Below are positions 1 through 8,574 of a DNA stretch of 34,063 bases, in pieces. The stretch is from Pedobacter sp. (GTDB lineage: Bacteria; Bacteroidota; Bacteroidia; Sphingobacteriales; Sphingobacteriaceae). The notes under the pieces are model-generated. The model was not told the origin of the DNA. It did not search any database and was given only the letters and a program-made list of their open reading frames with translations. Location of the stretch: assembly GCA_031179845.1 (NCBI GenBank), contig JAPSHM010000002.1, positions 1-34,063 on the forward strand, given 5' to 3'. A program made the position numbers and the translations under genes. Numbering within the stretch: the stretch's first letter is position 1; every line of letters starts with the position of its first letter.

Positions 1-1659
1 AGTGTGCTCGACCTTAAACGTGTCGAAACGAGGAATTGGATCATCGAAAATACACTTACTTATGAGAACACCTTCGCTGAAGACCATAACCTGACGGTGT
101 TGCTTGGACAATCAGCGCAAAGCAATAAATCCTATACAATAAATGGTTCAGCACAAAATGTACCTTTTAACAGTGACGCAGATCTTTACCTGAGCCTGGG
201 TGATGATGCGACCAGACAGGTTAGAGACCAGGGCTCGTTGATTAAATTTGCATCTTACTTTGCAAGGGCCAGCTATTCCTTTAGAAGTAAATATATGCTG
301 AATGCTTCCCTTCGTACTGATGGTGCTTCGCAGTTCTTTGGCGGTGACGAAACATGGGGTTATTTCCCTTCAGTTGGTGCAGGCTGGGTCATCAGCAATG
401 AAGAATTCATGAAGGAGCAAACATTGTTTAGCTCCCTTAAATTAAGGGGAAGCTGGGGTATAATCGGTAATGCAAGTGTTCCCATTAACCCTTCTCAACA
501 ATTGATCGCTCAGTCGGCAAACCTCATTGCGATTTATAATAATTTGCCATATACCGGTAAAAGTATCAATACACTACTTCCACCTGCAATTGTTTGGGAA
601 AAAGGAATTGGAACCGATATTGGTCTTGAGGCCGCTTTTCTCACCAACCGGTTAACCGTTGAAGCCGATTTTTACAATAGAAAAACTTCAAGGGCAATCT
701 TCAAGATCCCAGTATTCGCTTCATTGGGAACGGTTGACAATCAGTTACTCGGAAACCAGGCAGATATCCAGAACAGAGGTGTTGAGCTTTCTGCAAACTG
801 GACAAATACGACGAGTGGTGGCTTAACCTATGCTGTCGGCGGTAATATCAGTTACAATGCCAATAAAGTGTTAAACGTACTGTCGGGTCAGATTCCTATC
901 TATGCAGGAAGCACCGGTATTCCAAATGGAGCTTCGGCAACCCGGACTGTAGCAGGAGATCCAATCGGCGTATTCTACGGTTACAAAGTTGCTGGTATTT
1001 TTCAGAATGCGGCAGACGTAGCCAATTGGCCTGAACAGTCAAACGCGGCACCTGGCGGGTTTAAATATGAGGACCTGAATGGCGATGGACGAATTAATTC
1101 GGCCGACAGAACTGTTTTGGGAAATCCAAATCCGAAATACACTTACGGTGTGAATACCAGTTTTGCTTACAAAAATTTCGACCTGGCTGTAGACTTTCAA
1201 GGTGTGGCGGGCGTAGACATCTACAATGCCAACCTGGCCTATCGCTACGGGAACGAGAACATCACTAAAGATCTTTTTGACAATAGATGGCATGGTGAGG
1301 GTACTTCAAATACTTACCCATCAGCAAATATTGGCGCTTCGGCAAACGCAGCACCCAATTCCTTTTACGTTTCCAGCGGATCGTATTTCAGAGTAAGAAA
1401 CGCACAACTTGGTTATACCCTTCCTAATGGGATTCTAGACAAATGGAAGATCAAGAAGGTAAGGATCTATGCGAACGCTCAAAATGCAATTAACATTTTT
1501 GGTTACAAAGGATTCAGTCCGGAAGTAGGTCCGGTGCCGGCAGACAATGCAGAGAAAATTCAAACTACATTGAGCAATACCACCCTGAATGCAGGATTGG
1601 ATGCCAATGTGTACCCTTTGTTTGCCACTTACAATTTCGGTATTAACCTTACTTTCTAA
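1..1659 (+). CDS. SusC/RagA-family TonB-dependent outer-membrane receptor, C-terminal part
   Basis: This is the beta-barrel part of a SusC-type porin, which imports oligosaccharides across the outer membrane with a SusD lid and TonB energy. The reading frame is open at the left edge, so the signal peptide, carboxypeptidase-like domain, plug and first strands lie outside the window. About 552 residues are visible, roughly half of a usual SusC. Seen directly: alternating aromatic/polar strand sequence, the DLNGDGRIN...ADR calcium-loop-like motif followed by LGNPNPKYTYG that is typical of SusC barrels, and the terminal FGINLTF with a C-terminal Phe, as in outer-membrane barrels. A SusD gene follows 11 bases later. 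The substrate is inferred from the downstream GH144 and GH3 genes to be a beta-glucan, probably beta-1,2-linked. The family call is secure; the substrate is not. Confidence 0.95.
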   Translation, partial: SVLDLKRVETRNWIIENTLTYENTFAEDHNLTVLLGQSAQSNKSYTINGSAQNVPFNSDADLYLSLGDDATRQVRDQGSLIKFASYFARASYSFRSKYMLNASLRTDGASQFFGGDETWGYFPSVGAGWVISNEEFMKEQTLFSSLKLRGSWGIIGNASVPINPSQQLIAQSANLIAIYNNLPYTGKSINTLLPPAIVWEKGIGTDIGLEAAFLTNRLTVEADFYNRKTSRAIFKIPVFASLGTVDNQLLGNQADIQNRGVELSANWTNTTSGGLTYAVGGNISYNANKVLNVLSGQIPIYAGSTGIPNGASATRTVAGDPIGVFYGYKVAGIFQNAADVANWPEQSNAAPGGFKYEDLNGDGRINSADRTVLGNPNPKYTYGVNTSFAYKNFDLAVDFQGVAGVDIYNANLAYRYGNENITKDLFDNRWHGEGTSNTYPSANIGASANAAPNSFYVSSGSYFRVRNAQLGYTLPNGILDKWKIKKVRIYANAQNAINIFGYKGFSPEVGPVPADNAEKIQTTLSNTTLNAGLDANVYPLFATYNFGINLTF

Positions 1660-1670
1660 TCTGCAACAAC

Positions 1671-3158
1671 ATGAAAAAACGTAATAATATATATAGAACA
1701 GCAGCTTTGGGTATCGGTTTAGCCCTTAGTACCAGCATGATCAGTTCCTGCAAGAAAGATTTTCTTAATGTGCCTGAACAAGGCAAACAGCAAAGCGAAG
1801 TGTTTTGGAAGACCGCGGATGATGCGGCGGCTGGAGTTAATGCAATTTATGGTCACCTCAGATCCTGGGAAAACACCGGCTTTCCGGCAATTTTGATTGA
1901 AAGCATCGGTTCAGATGATGCAGATAAAGGTAGCGCCGCATCTGATGCGAGTTACTTCCTCGAATTTGATCAATTCAAAGTAGACCCATTTCAGGGAAAC
2001 ATCTTAGGATTTTGGAGTGGGCAGTACCGAAACATCAATTATGCCAATCAGGTGTTAGACAATGTTCCGGGGATCACCATGGACGAGGGACTGAAGGCAA
2101 GATACCTGGCTGAAGCAAAATTTGTCCGGGCATTCTCTTATTTCAGATTGGTACGGGCATTTGGTGGAGTACCGTTACGTACTAAAGTTCCAACAGATCC
2201 GAATTCAGAATATAACCTGCCAAGGGCATCTGCTGCCGAAGTTTACGCACAGATAGAAAAAGACCTTACTGAAGCCGCAGCAGTTCTGCCGCCTACCTAC
2301 GATTTGGCAGACAAAGGCCGCGCCACTAAAGGTGCTGCATTGACGCTTCACGCTAAAGTTGCAATGTATCAAAAGAAGTGGAATGATGTGCTGAACTATA
2401 CCAATACCGTAATGGGCATGGGTTATGCATTACTTCCTGATTTTGAAAAAGTATTCAGGCTTGAAAACGAAAACAGCGTAGAGTCGATTTTTGAGATCCA
2501 ATGCGCGCTGTTACCAAATAACGCCGCCGCATCTAATTCACAATACTCGCAGGTGCAAGGTGTCCGGGGCATAACAGGTGGTGGATGGGGCTTCAACGTT
2601 CCTTCCGATGACCTGGCAGCTGGTTTTGAGCCGGGCGATCCAAGAAGAGATGCAACCATCATTTTCAGAGGAGAAACCACACCTTCGGGAGATTTTATTC
2701 CGCTGGTAGGCGACAACCCAATGTACAATCAGAAATCGTATGTTCCCTTTTCATTGTTTGTACCGAACTTTAACGAAGGCGCGCAGCAGAACGTAAGGTG
2801 GTTGCGTTATTCAGATGTACTGCTGATGAATGCTGAAGCTGCCAATGAATTGAATAACCCTACGCAGGCATTGTCTTCTTTGGAGAAAGTGAGAGAAAGA
2901 GCACGTGAAGGAAACGCTGGCATTCTGCCAGAGGTTACTACTACCGACCAGAATGAACTTAGAAAAGCAATTTACAAGGAAAGACGTGCAGAATTTGCAA
3001 TGGAATTTGACCGTTTCTTTGACGTGATCCGTCAGGGACGAGGCACAGAAGTATTCGGTCCCAAAGGCTGGAAAGCAGGCCGAAATGAAGTTTGGCCAAT
3101 TCCTCAAACTGAAATTGACCTAAGCGGGGGCTTACTTACCCAAAACCCTGGCTATTAA
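1671..3158 (+). CDS. SusD/RagB-family glycan-binding outer-membrane lipoprotein
   Basis: A SusD-like surface lipoprotein of 495 residues that forms the lid over its SusC partner and captures glycans at the cell surface. It has an SPII signal peptide with lipobox ISSC (lipid-modified Cys27). The mature N terminus KKDFLNVPEQGKQ matches SusD proteins, which usually open with a DFL..P motif. The middle has the TPR-like helical repeats with LRAEAKFVRAF-type sequence (here YLAEAKFVRAFSYF), and the C-terminal RagB/SusD domain contains RWLRYSDVLLMNAEAANE and IYKERRAEFAMEFDRFFDVIRQG. Length is normal for the family. It is 11 bases after the SusC gene and is followed by a strong stem-loop, so SusC/D transcripts may be more abundant than the enzyme transcripts downstream. 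Confidence 0.95.
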   Translation: MKKRNNIYRTAALGIGLALSTSMISSCKKDFLNVPEQGKQQSEVFWKTADDAAAGVNAIYGHLRSWENTGFPAILIESIGSDDADKGSAASDASYFLEFDQFKVDPFQGNILGFWSGQYRNINYANQVLDNVPGITMDEGLKARYLAEAKFVRAFSYFRLVRAFGGVPLRTKVPTDPNSEYNLPRASAAEVYAQIEKDLTEAAAVLPPTYDLADKGRATKGAALTLHAKVAMYQKKWNDVLNYTNTVMGMGYALLPDFEKVFRLENENSVESIFEIQCALLPNNAAASNSQYSQVQGVRGITGGGWGFNVPSDDLAAGFEPGDPRRDATIIFRGETTPSGDFIPLVGDNPMYNQKSYVPFSLFVPNFNEGAQQNVRWLRYSDVLLMNAEAANELNNPTQALSSLEKVRERAREGNAGILPEVTTTDQNELRKAIYKERRAEFAMEFDRFFDVIRQGRGTEVFGPKGWKAGRNEVWPIPQTEIDLSGGLLTQNPGY

Positions 3159-3167
3159 ATAGAATTG

Positions 3168-3198
3168 AAAGGCTGCTGATTAGTCAGCGGCCTTTTTT
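3168..3198 (+). terminator. Rho-independent terminator or attenuator after susD
   Basis: The 12-base arm AAAGGCTGCTGA pairs with TCAGCGGCCTTT across a four-base loop, with one G-U pair, and ends in six T. It lies 10 bases after the SusD stop and 15 bases before the next gene of the same locus, so it probably reduces rather than abolishes read-through into the enzymes. Confidence 0.85.
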
Positions 3199-3212
3199 AA
3201 TCCCAAATCCAT

Positions 3213-4580
3213 ATGAAAATGCCTAAACTAAGTACAATCTTTTTGCTGCTCATCAGCGGTTGGATATTTCCTCAGTTGCTTTTGGCACAAAAGAACAACT
3301 CACTTCCGGCGCAAAATAGAATTCAGAAGAACCTGAGTGATGAGCAGTTGCTCGATCTGGTACAAAAACAAACTTTCCGCTATTTCTGGAACTTCGGTCA
3401 TCCGGTTAGCGGTATGGCGCGCGAGCGTAGTAATGCTTCATTCGGCTATGGTGCTGAAGTGGTGACCACCGGCGGAACCGGATTTGGAATTATGGCGACT
3501 ATAGTTGCTGCCGACCGGAATTGGATCAGTCGTGACACTGCGTCCCGCTATTTGTTAAAGATGGTCAGATTTCTGGCAAAAGCAGATGCTTATCACGGTG
3601 TTTTTCCGCACTGGCTTGACGGCGGAACTGGAAAAACTATTCCGTTCAGTCGTAAGGACGATGGTGCAGACCTTGTAGAATCCTCTTTTCTATTTCAGGG
3701 ATTGCTAACCGCTAAACAATATTTTAACGCCGACAATCCGGTGGAAAATGAATTGAGAGGACAGATTACAACGCTATGGAATGAAATTGAGTGGGACTGG
3801 TTCACTAAAGGTGGCGAAGAAGTACTCTACTGGCATTGGAGTCCGAATAATGGTTGGGCAATGAACTTTCCTTTAAGAGGATACAATGAATGTCTAATTA
3901 CCTACGTGCTGGCAGCATCAGCAACAAGGTATCCTGTACCGGCGGCTGTTTATCACAGAGGCTGGGCACAAAGCAATTTCTTCTTAAATGGAAAGGAATT
4001 CTTTGGACATAAACTGCCCCTGGGTTTCGACAACGGTGGCCCTTTGTTTTTTTCGCATTACTCTTTCCTTGGTTTAGATCCACGGGGATTGAAAGACCGA
4101 TATGCCGATTACTGGGCGCAAAACAAAAACCACACTTTGGTGAACAGGGCCTACGTTCTAGCCAACCCGAAACAATATAAAGGTTACGGAGCGAACAGCT
4201 GGGGCTTAACAGCGAGCGACAGCTGGCAGGGTTATGCGGCACATTCTCCCAATGAGGATTTGGGCGTGATCAGTCCGACAGCTGCCTTGTCTGCTTTCCC
4301 CTATACACCCGAGTATTCTATGCAGGCACTTAGGTATTTTTATGAGAAACTGGGCGACAAAATTTGGAGCGAATATGGTTTTGTAGATGCCTTTAGCGAA
4401 CATCATAACTGGTATGCAAAATCACATCTGGCTATAGATCAGGGCCCCATCATCGTCATGATCGAAAATCACCGCAGCGGATTACTCTGGAAGCTGTTCA
4501 TGAGCAGTCCGGAGATTCAGAGCGGCTTGAAGAAACTGGGTTTCACCAGTCCTGCACTTAAGCCTTTAGCCGAAAACTAA
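3213..4580 (+). CDS. Glycoamylase-domain (GH144-like) glucanase, probable endo-beta-1,2-glucanase
   Basis: A secreted protein of 455 residues with a signal peptide ending near LLLAQ (about residues 1-25), then one (alpha/alpha)6 catalytic domain of the 'glycoamylase' family PF10091. Motifs seen: QTFRYFWNFGHP near the start of the domain, RKDDGADLVESSFLFQGLL (Glu156), WHWSPNNGWAMN, LRGYNECLITYVLAAS and WGLTASDSWQGY...SPTAALSAFPYTPE. Known for the family: several Bacteroidota members of this size hydrolyse beta-1,2-glucan and define GH144, some acting on the polymer and some on short oligosaccharides. The next gene, 31 bases on, is a GH3 beta-glucosidase, the pairing seen in beta-1,2-glucan loci. 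Substrate is inference; the family assignment is firm. A start six bases later (ATG at 3219) is equally possible. Confidence 0.85.
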   Translation: MKMPKLSTIFLLLISGWIFPQLLLAQKNNSLPAQNRIQKNLSDEQLLDLVQKQTFRYFWNFGHPVSGMARERSNASFGYGAEVVTTGGTGFGIMATIVAADRNWISRDTASRYLLKMVRFLAKADAYHGVFPHWLDGGTGKTIPFSRKDDGADLVESSFLFQGLLTAKQYFNADNPVENELRGQITTLWNEIEWDWFTKGGEEVLYWHWSPNNGWAMNFPLRGYNECLITYVLAASATRYPVPAAVYHRGWAQSNFFLNGKEFFGHKLPLGFDNGGPLFFSHYSFLGLDPRGLKDRYADYWAQNKNHTLVNRAYVLANPKQYKGYGANSWGLTASDSWQGYAAHSPNEDLGVISPTAALSAFPYTPEYSMQALRYFYEKLGDKIWSEYGFVDAFSEHHNWYAKSHLAIDQGPIIVMIENHRSGLLWKLFMSSPEIQSGLKKLGFTSPALKPLAEN

Positions 4581-4611
4581 TATAAATACGACATTAAAGA
4601 TCCTACATCAA

Positions 4612-6909
4612 ATGAAATTCTTACCCTTATTTTGCCTTACTTTGCTTTTGAGCTTCCAGATAGGTTCAGCTCAACTGAAAAAAGCCAGCACTCCGGCGAA
4701 CAAAAAAATGGACGTGTTTATCGATGACCTACTTTCCAAAATGACACTGGATGAAAAGATAGGTCAGCTGAATTTACTTACCGGAGGAGAAGCAACAACA
4801 GGATCGGTTGTAAGTAAAGATGTGGAAAATAAGATCAGGAACGGACAGGTTGGCGGTATTTTTAGTCTGACAACGCCTGCACGCATCCGTAAGGCACAGC
4901 ATACTGCTGTAACACAAAGCCGGTTAAAAATCCCTATTATTTTTGGTCAGGATGTCATTCATGGATACAAAACAACGTTCCCTATCCCCCTGGCCTTATC
5001 AGGGACCTGGGACATGGCTTTGATACAGGAGACAGCTCGAATTGCAGCCGTAGAAGCTACAGCAGATGGAATCAACTGGACCTTCTCCCCTATGGTTGAT
5101 ATCTCCAGGGATCCGCGTTGGGGAAGAATGTCTGAAGGCTCAGGAGAAGATACTTACCTGGGATCACAAATTGCGAGGGCAATGGTTAAAGGCTATCAGG
5201 GAGACAACTTGTCGAAATACAATACATTGATGGCATGTGTGAAGCACTTTGCATTGTATGGTGCTGCGGAAGCTGGAAGAGATTACAATACCACCGACAT
5301 GAGTTTAGATCGCATGTATAATGAGTACCTGCCACCCTATAAAGCAGCGCTTGATGCAGGTGCGGGTAGCGTCATGACCTCCTTCAACGACATCAATGGT
5401 GTCCCTGCGACAGCAAACAATTGGCTTATGACAGACCTTTTGCGCAAACAATGGGGATTTGATGGTTTAGTCGTAACCGATTATACCGCAGTAAACGAAT
5501 TGATCGATCATGGGTTGGGTGATTTGCAAACAGTTTCTGCACTATCCCTTAATGCTGGGGTAGACATGGATATGGTTGGCGAAGGATTTCTAACCACCCT
5601 GAAGAAGTCGGTGGAACAAGGTAAGGTGAAGCAGGGAAGGATTGATGACGCTTGTCGGCTTGTTTTAGAAGCGAAGTATAAACTTGGCCTGTTTGAAGAC
5701 CCTTTCCGTTATTGCAATGAGGAAAGGGCAAAAAAAGAAATCCTTAAACCAGAACATCTTGCTGTTGCACGTAAGGCAGCCACGGAGTCTTTTGTGTTGT
5801 TAAAAAATGCAGATCAGACTTTGCCCTTGACTAAGAAAGGCACCATCGCTTTAATTGGGCCACTTGCCAATAGTGGCGTGAATATGCCGGGAACATGGAG
5901 CGTGAACAGCGATCTTGCCAATACCAAATCCCTGTTACAAGGGATGCAGGCAGCTGCGGGAAAAGAAGTAAAAATCCTACACAGTCTTGGTTCAAATCTG
6001 CTTGCCGATGCACAATACCAGGAAAGGGCCACGATGTTCGGCCGCGAAATCCCACGTGATAACCGTCCGGAACAAGAGATCATTGCTGAAGCCGTAAAAT
6101 TGGCGGAGCAAGCTGATGTGGTAGTGGCCGCATTGGGGGAAAGTTCGGAAATGAGCGGAGAGTCATCTAGCAGAACTGACCTCGAGATTCCTAAAGTGCA
6201 AAGGAACTTGTTGGAGGCGTTGCTTAAAACGGGGAAACCGGTGGTACTTGTGCTGTTTACAGGAAGGCCGTTGGCCCTAACATGGGAAGCAGAGCATGTA
6301 CCGGCTATTTTGAATGTTTGGTTTGGCGGAACTGAAGCGGCTAATGCCATAGCTGATGTTTTGTTCGGCAAGGTTAATCCATCTGGAAAGCTAACTGCAA
6401 CCTTCCCTCAAAACGTCGGACAGGTGCCTTTATATTATGCGCATAAAAATACGGGAAGGCCATTAGCAGATGGCGCATGGTTTAGTAAATTCCGTTCTAA
6501 CTATCTGGATGTAAGTAACGATCCTTTATACCCTTTCGGCTATGGCTTAAGCTATACCACCTTTAGCTATTCCGATTTGAAGTTAAATACAGACAGCTTC
6601 AAAAGCGGAGAAACAATCACGGCGTCGATCACAGTTAAGAATACCGGCTTGGTTGAAGGAAAGGAAGTAGTGCAGTTGTACATCCGCGATCTGGTAGGTA
6701 GTTCTACCCGGCCGGTTAAAGAACTCAAAGGCTTTCAAAAAATTAACTTGAAACCAGGCGAAGTTAAAACTGTTAATTTTACGATTAAGGAAAGCGATTT
6801 GAAGTTCTATAATACCGCCCTGGAATTTCTCGCAGAACCTGGAGATTTCAAAGTGTTCATCGGAGGAAATTCCAGAGATGTAATGGAGACCGGATTTTCA
6901 TTCTATTAA
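4612..6909 (+). CDS. bglX: GH3 beta-glucosidase, BglX type
   Basis: A periplasmic exo-acting beta-glucosidase of 765 residues, the normal length for BglX. It releases glucose from the non-reducing end of beta-gluco-oligosaccharides. A signal peptide (MKFLPLFCLTLLLSFQIGSAQ) is followed by the GH3 N-terminal TIM barrel, with QDVIHGYKTTFPIPLALS, VDISRDPRWGRMSEGSGED, ACVKHFALYGA and the nucleophile Asp290 in GLVVTDYTAV. The alpha/beta sandwich domain carries the expected acid/base Glu517 in EMSGESSSRTDL, and a C-terminal fibronectin-III-like domain spans roughly 640-760. It is 31 bases after the GH144-like gene and very likely co-transcribed. Together the pair would cut a beta-1,2-glucan and reduce the fragments to glucose. 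Its end is five bases from the end of the convergent gene at 6915, with no terminator between them. Confidence 0.93.
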   Translation: MKFLPLFCLTLLLSFQIGSAQLKKASTPANKKMDVFIDDLLSKMTLDEKIGQLNLLTGGEATTGSVVSKDVENKIRNGQVGGIFSLTTPARIRKAQHTAVTQSRLKIPIIFGQDVIHGYKTTFPIPLALSGTWDMALIQETARIAAVEATADGINWTFSPMVDISRDPRWGRMSEGSGEDTYLGSQIARAMVKGYQGDNLSKYNTLMACVKHFALYGAAEAGRDYNTTDMSLDRMYNEYLPPYKAALDAGAGSVMTSFNDINGVPATANNWLMTDLLRKQWGFDGLVVTDYTAVNELIDHGLGDLQTVSALSLNAGVDMDMVGEGFLTTLKKSVEQGKVKQGRIDDACRLVLEAKYKLGLFEDPFRYCNEERAKKEILKPEHLAVARKAATESFVLLKNADQTLPLTKKGTIALIGPLANSGVNMPGTWSVNSDLANTKSLLQGMQAAAGKEVKILHSLGSNLLADAQYQERATMFGREIPRDNRPEQEIIAEAVKLAEQADVVVAALGESSEMSGESSSRTDLEIPKVQRNLLEALLKTGKPVVLVLFTGRPLALTWEAEHVPAILNVWFGGTEAANAIADVLFGKVNPSGKLTATFPQNVGQVPLYYAHKNTGRPLADGAWFSKFRSNYLDVSNDPLYPFGYGLSYTTFSYSDLKLNTDSFKSGETITASITVKNTGLVEGKEVVQLYIRDLVGSSTRPVKELKGFQKINLKPGEVKTVNFTIKESDLKFYNTALEFLAEPGDFKVFIGGNSRDVMETGFSFY

Positions 6910-6914
6910 CCGGT

Positions 6915-7313
6915 TTACTTCTTAATTGAATCATTTTGTAGATCAAGCAGGTTGATTTGTTGCAAAGGCGTTTCGGCTAGTCCATTATAGTAGTTTAAAA
7001 CCAACTTCCCCTGGGCTACTCGCTGAACAAGATCACCCAATTGTACCACTGCTTTTACCGCAGGCGTATAACTAAGCGTTTGTTTTTTAATGAGTTTAAG
7101 AAATTCAGGCATGAAAAAGGTTGTATAGGCAGGGTACTCATTCATGATCTGTTTCAAATCCTGTGGCCGACTGATTACAAAATAGGGATCATGATCTTCG
7201 ATTCGGTCATTATGCAAGTCTCCAAGCGCAATAAAGCTTTCCTGTTGCCCAACTGCAAGTAGGGAACTGAAGAGAAATAGAAAAGTGAATATAGGTTTTA
7301 CGAGAAAGTCCAT
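6915..7313 (-). CDS. Shortened secreted metallophosphoesterase-like protein, likely remnant paralogue
   Basis: A 132-residue protein with a clear signal peptide (about residues 1-23, ending VGQQ). The mature part begins like the metallophosphoesterase encoded just upstream: FIALGDLHND with the first metal motif (31-34), EDHDPYF and QLGD with the second metal motif (91-94). These line up with FILLGDLHFD, EHHDPEY and QLGD in the 385-residue protein at 7384-8541. The reading frame stops soon after the second motif, so GNHD and the two later histidine motifs are missing. No downstream continuation is possible because the GH3 gene ends five bases beyond. It is probably catalytically dead, either a decaying duplicate or a small metal-binding or accessory protein. 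It lies beyond the terminator of the full-length gene, and I see no obvious promoter of its own. Confidence 0.6.
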   Translation of the reverse strand: MDFLVKPIFTFLFLFSSLLAVGQQESFIALGDLHNDRIEDHDPYFVISRPQDLKQIMNEYPAYTTFFMPEFLKLIKKQTLSYTPAVKAVVQLGDLVQRVAQGKLVLNYYNGLAETPLQQINLLDLQNDSIKK

Positions 7314-7341
7314 TTTATAAGCAAAATGTGTTTTAGTGGAT

Positions 7342-7372
7342 AAAAAAAATGGAGGATATCGTATCCTCCATT
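7342..7372 (-). terminator. Rho-independent terminator of the metallophosphoesterase operon
   Basis: The perfect 11-base inverted repeat AATGGAGGATA/TATCCTCCATT has a three-base loop. Read on the minus strand it is followed by a run of T (bases 7349 down to 7342). It lies 11 bases after the stop of the metallophosphoesterase gene and closes the operon that starts with the sigma factor. Confidence 0.88.
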
Positions 7373-7383
7373 CATATAATTTA

Positions 7384-8511
7384 TTACTTCAATAACGCTG
7401 TAAGCGAAACAACAGCCCAGGGTTGTTTATCCACATTGACAAACAGAGATAATTTAACGTCATCGGCCTGATCTACTTCTACTGTTCCGTGGCCACAAAA
7501 ATCTGCGTACTCGTAATGGGTAATAAATGGAGCTTCGGTTGTTAAAATATCTCTCCTTTGTTGGATCGTTGATGGAGAAAAATTAGGTTCAAGGTTTACC
7601 AAATCCTGGTGATAATGCTGCACTCCTTTGAGATGATCCTTGACTGGTGCATCTGGAGCAGAGATCACACTGCCAAAGGAAACCTGTACAAAATTTCCTT
7701 CATTGGTTTTCCTGGCTAGAATATTAGTTTTATGAATGTGTCCACACAAAACTATAGCCTGATGTTTACCAAGAAGATCAATCAGATCCGCCCGGTACGC
7801 CTTTTCGCCTGGCTTCCCAAAGACAGTCCATGTTGACCTCGAATTGAACGGAACAACAGGATAGTGGACACAGAAAAAAAGCAGTCTTTCTTTGTGTATA
7901 GCAAGGACAGTTTTCAGCCATTCAAGGCTCTCCACAGGCGTGAAACAATCAAAGAAAACAAAACGCGCATTATTATGAACAAAAGTCGTATTGGCCGTAT
8001 TCTGTTTCTTTTTGTGTTCAACAGTTTGCCAACTCAAGACGGTGCTCTTAAAGGTTTCGGGAGCCCCTGTTCCAGTGATGTCATGATTTCCTTTGATCAC
8101 AAAAAAGGGACGCTTAAGTTTTTGCGCTGCGATAAGAGCGATAAATTCCTTAGTTTGTGTTTGAGCTAGCGCTTCTGAACCACACAACCCTTCTACAAAA
8201 TCACCAAGCTGAAGGTAAAAATCAGCATTCAATGCCCGACCTTTTTCTTTCGACTCCTTCAACAATAAAGGAAGGTTCTCTGCAGTGATTCTCGAATAAT
8301 TTTTGATTTGACCGATATCGTTCGGGTACCTCACCTTCAGGTATTCCGGATCATGATGTTCTAGCTTATCAAAGTGTAAATCCCCGAGTAAAATAAAGTT
8401 GAAGTCGCTGCCGGGTGATGGGATAAAGTCGAAAGCTGAGGCTCCAAGAGGTAAAACAGCTGCCAGCATACCCGCAGCAGCAATAAATTTTCTTCTGTTA
8501 AGTGTTTCCAT
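7384..8511 (-). CDS. Tat-exported calcineurin-like metallophosphoesterase
   Basis: A dimetal phosphoesterase of the calcineurin-like superfamily, exported folded through Tat. I chose the ATG at 8511, giving METLNRRKFIAAAG, because it places the twin-arginine motif at its usual distance. The longer start at 8541 adds ten residues with no signal character. In the shorter numbering the full set of metal motifs is present: GDLH (43-46), LGD (102-104), GNHD (141-144), the CVHYP histidine (about 216) and GHIH (257-260). Length (375) is normal for the family. The substrate is unknown. Its place as the last gene of a SusC/D locus with a GH99-like protein suggests it removes phosphate, or cleaves a phosphodiester, from an imported glycan such as a phosphorylated mannan. 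That is inference from context. A perfect terminator follows. Confidence 0.88.
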   Translation of the reverse strand: METLNRRKFIAAAGMLAAVLPLGASAFDFIPSPGSDFNFILLGDLHFDKLEHHDPEYLKVRYPNDIGQIKNYSRITAENLPLLLKESKEKGRALNADFYLQLGDFVEGLCGSEALAQTQTKEFIALIAAQKLKRPFFVIKGNHDITGTGAPETFKSTVLSWQTVEHKKKQNTANTTFVHNNARFVFFDCFTPVESLEWLKTVLAIHKERLLFFCVHYPVVPFNSRSTWTVFGKPGEKAYRADLIDLLGKHQAIVLCGHIHKTNILARKTNEGNFVQVSFGSVISAPDAPVKDHLKGVQHYHQDLVNLEPNFSPSTIQQRRDILTTEAPFITHYEYADFCGHGTVEVDQADDVKLSLFVNVDKQPWAVVSLTALLK

Positions 8512-8574
8512 ATTGAAATGAGTTTTAAAGCTTCCGGGCATTCCCAGGATGCTTTCGAGCGTGGTTATCTTTCT

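Noticed and set aside
3213-4580. Reading the glycoamylase-domain protein as a starch-degrading glucoamylase
   Set aside because: Characterised Bacteroidota proteins of this family and size act on beta-1,2-glucan, and the neighbours are beta-glucan-type rather than starch-type genes.
5814-6371. Open frame of 185 codons on the minus strand inside the GH3 gene
   Set aside because: It is antisense to a well-supported enzyme domain, has low-complexity Ser/Ala composition, no recognisable motif and no leader.
7041-7262. Small plus-strand frame of 73 codons opposite the shortened phosphoesterase gene
   Set aside because: The minus-strand frame has a signal peptide and family motifs; the plus-strand one has neither.
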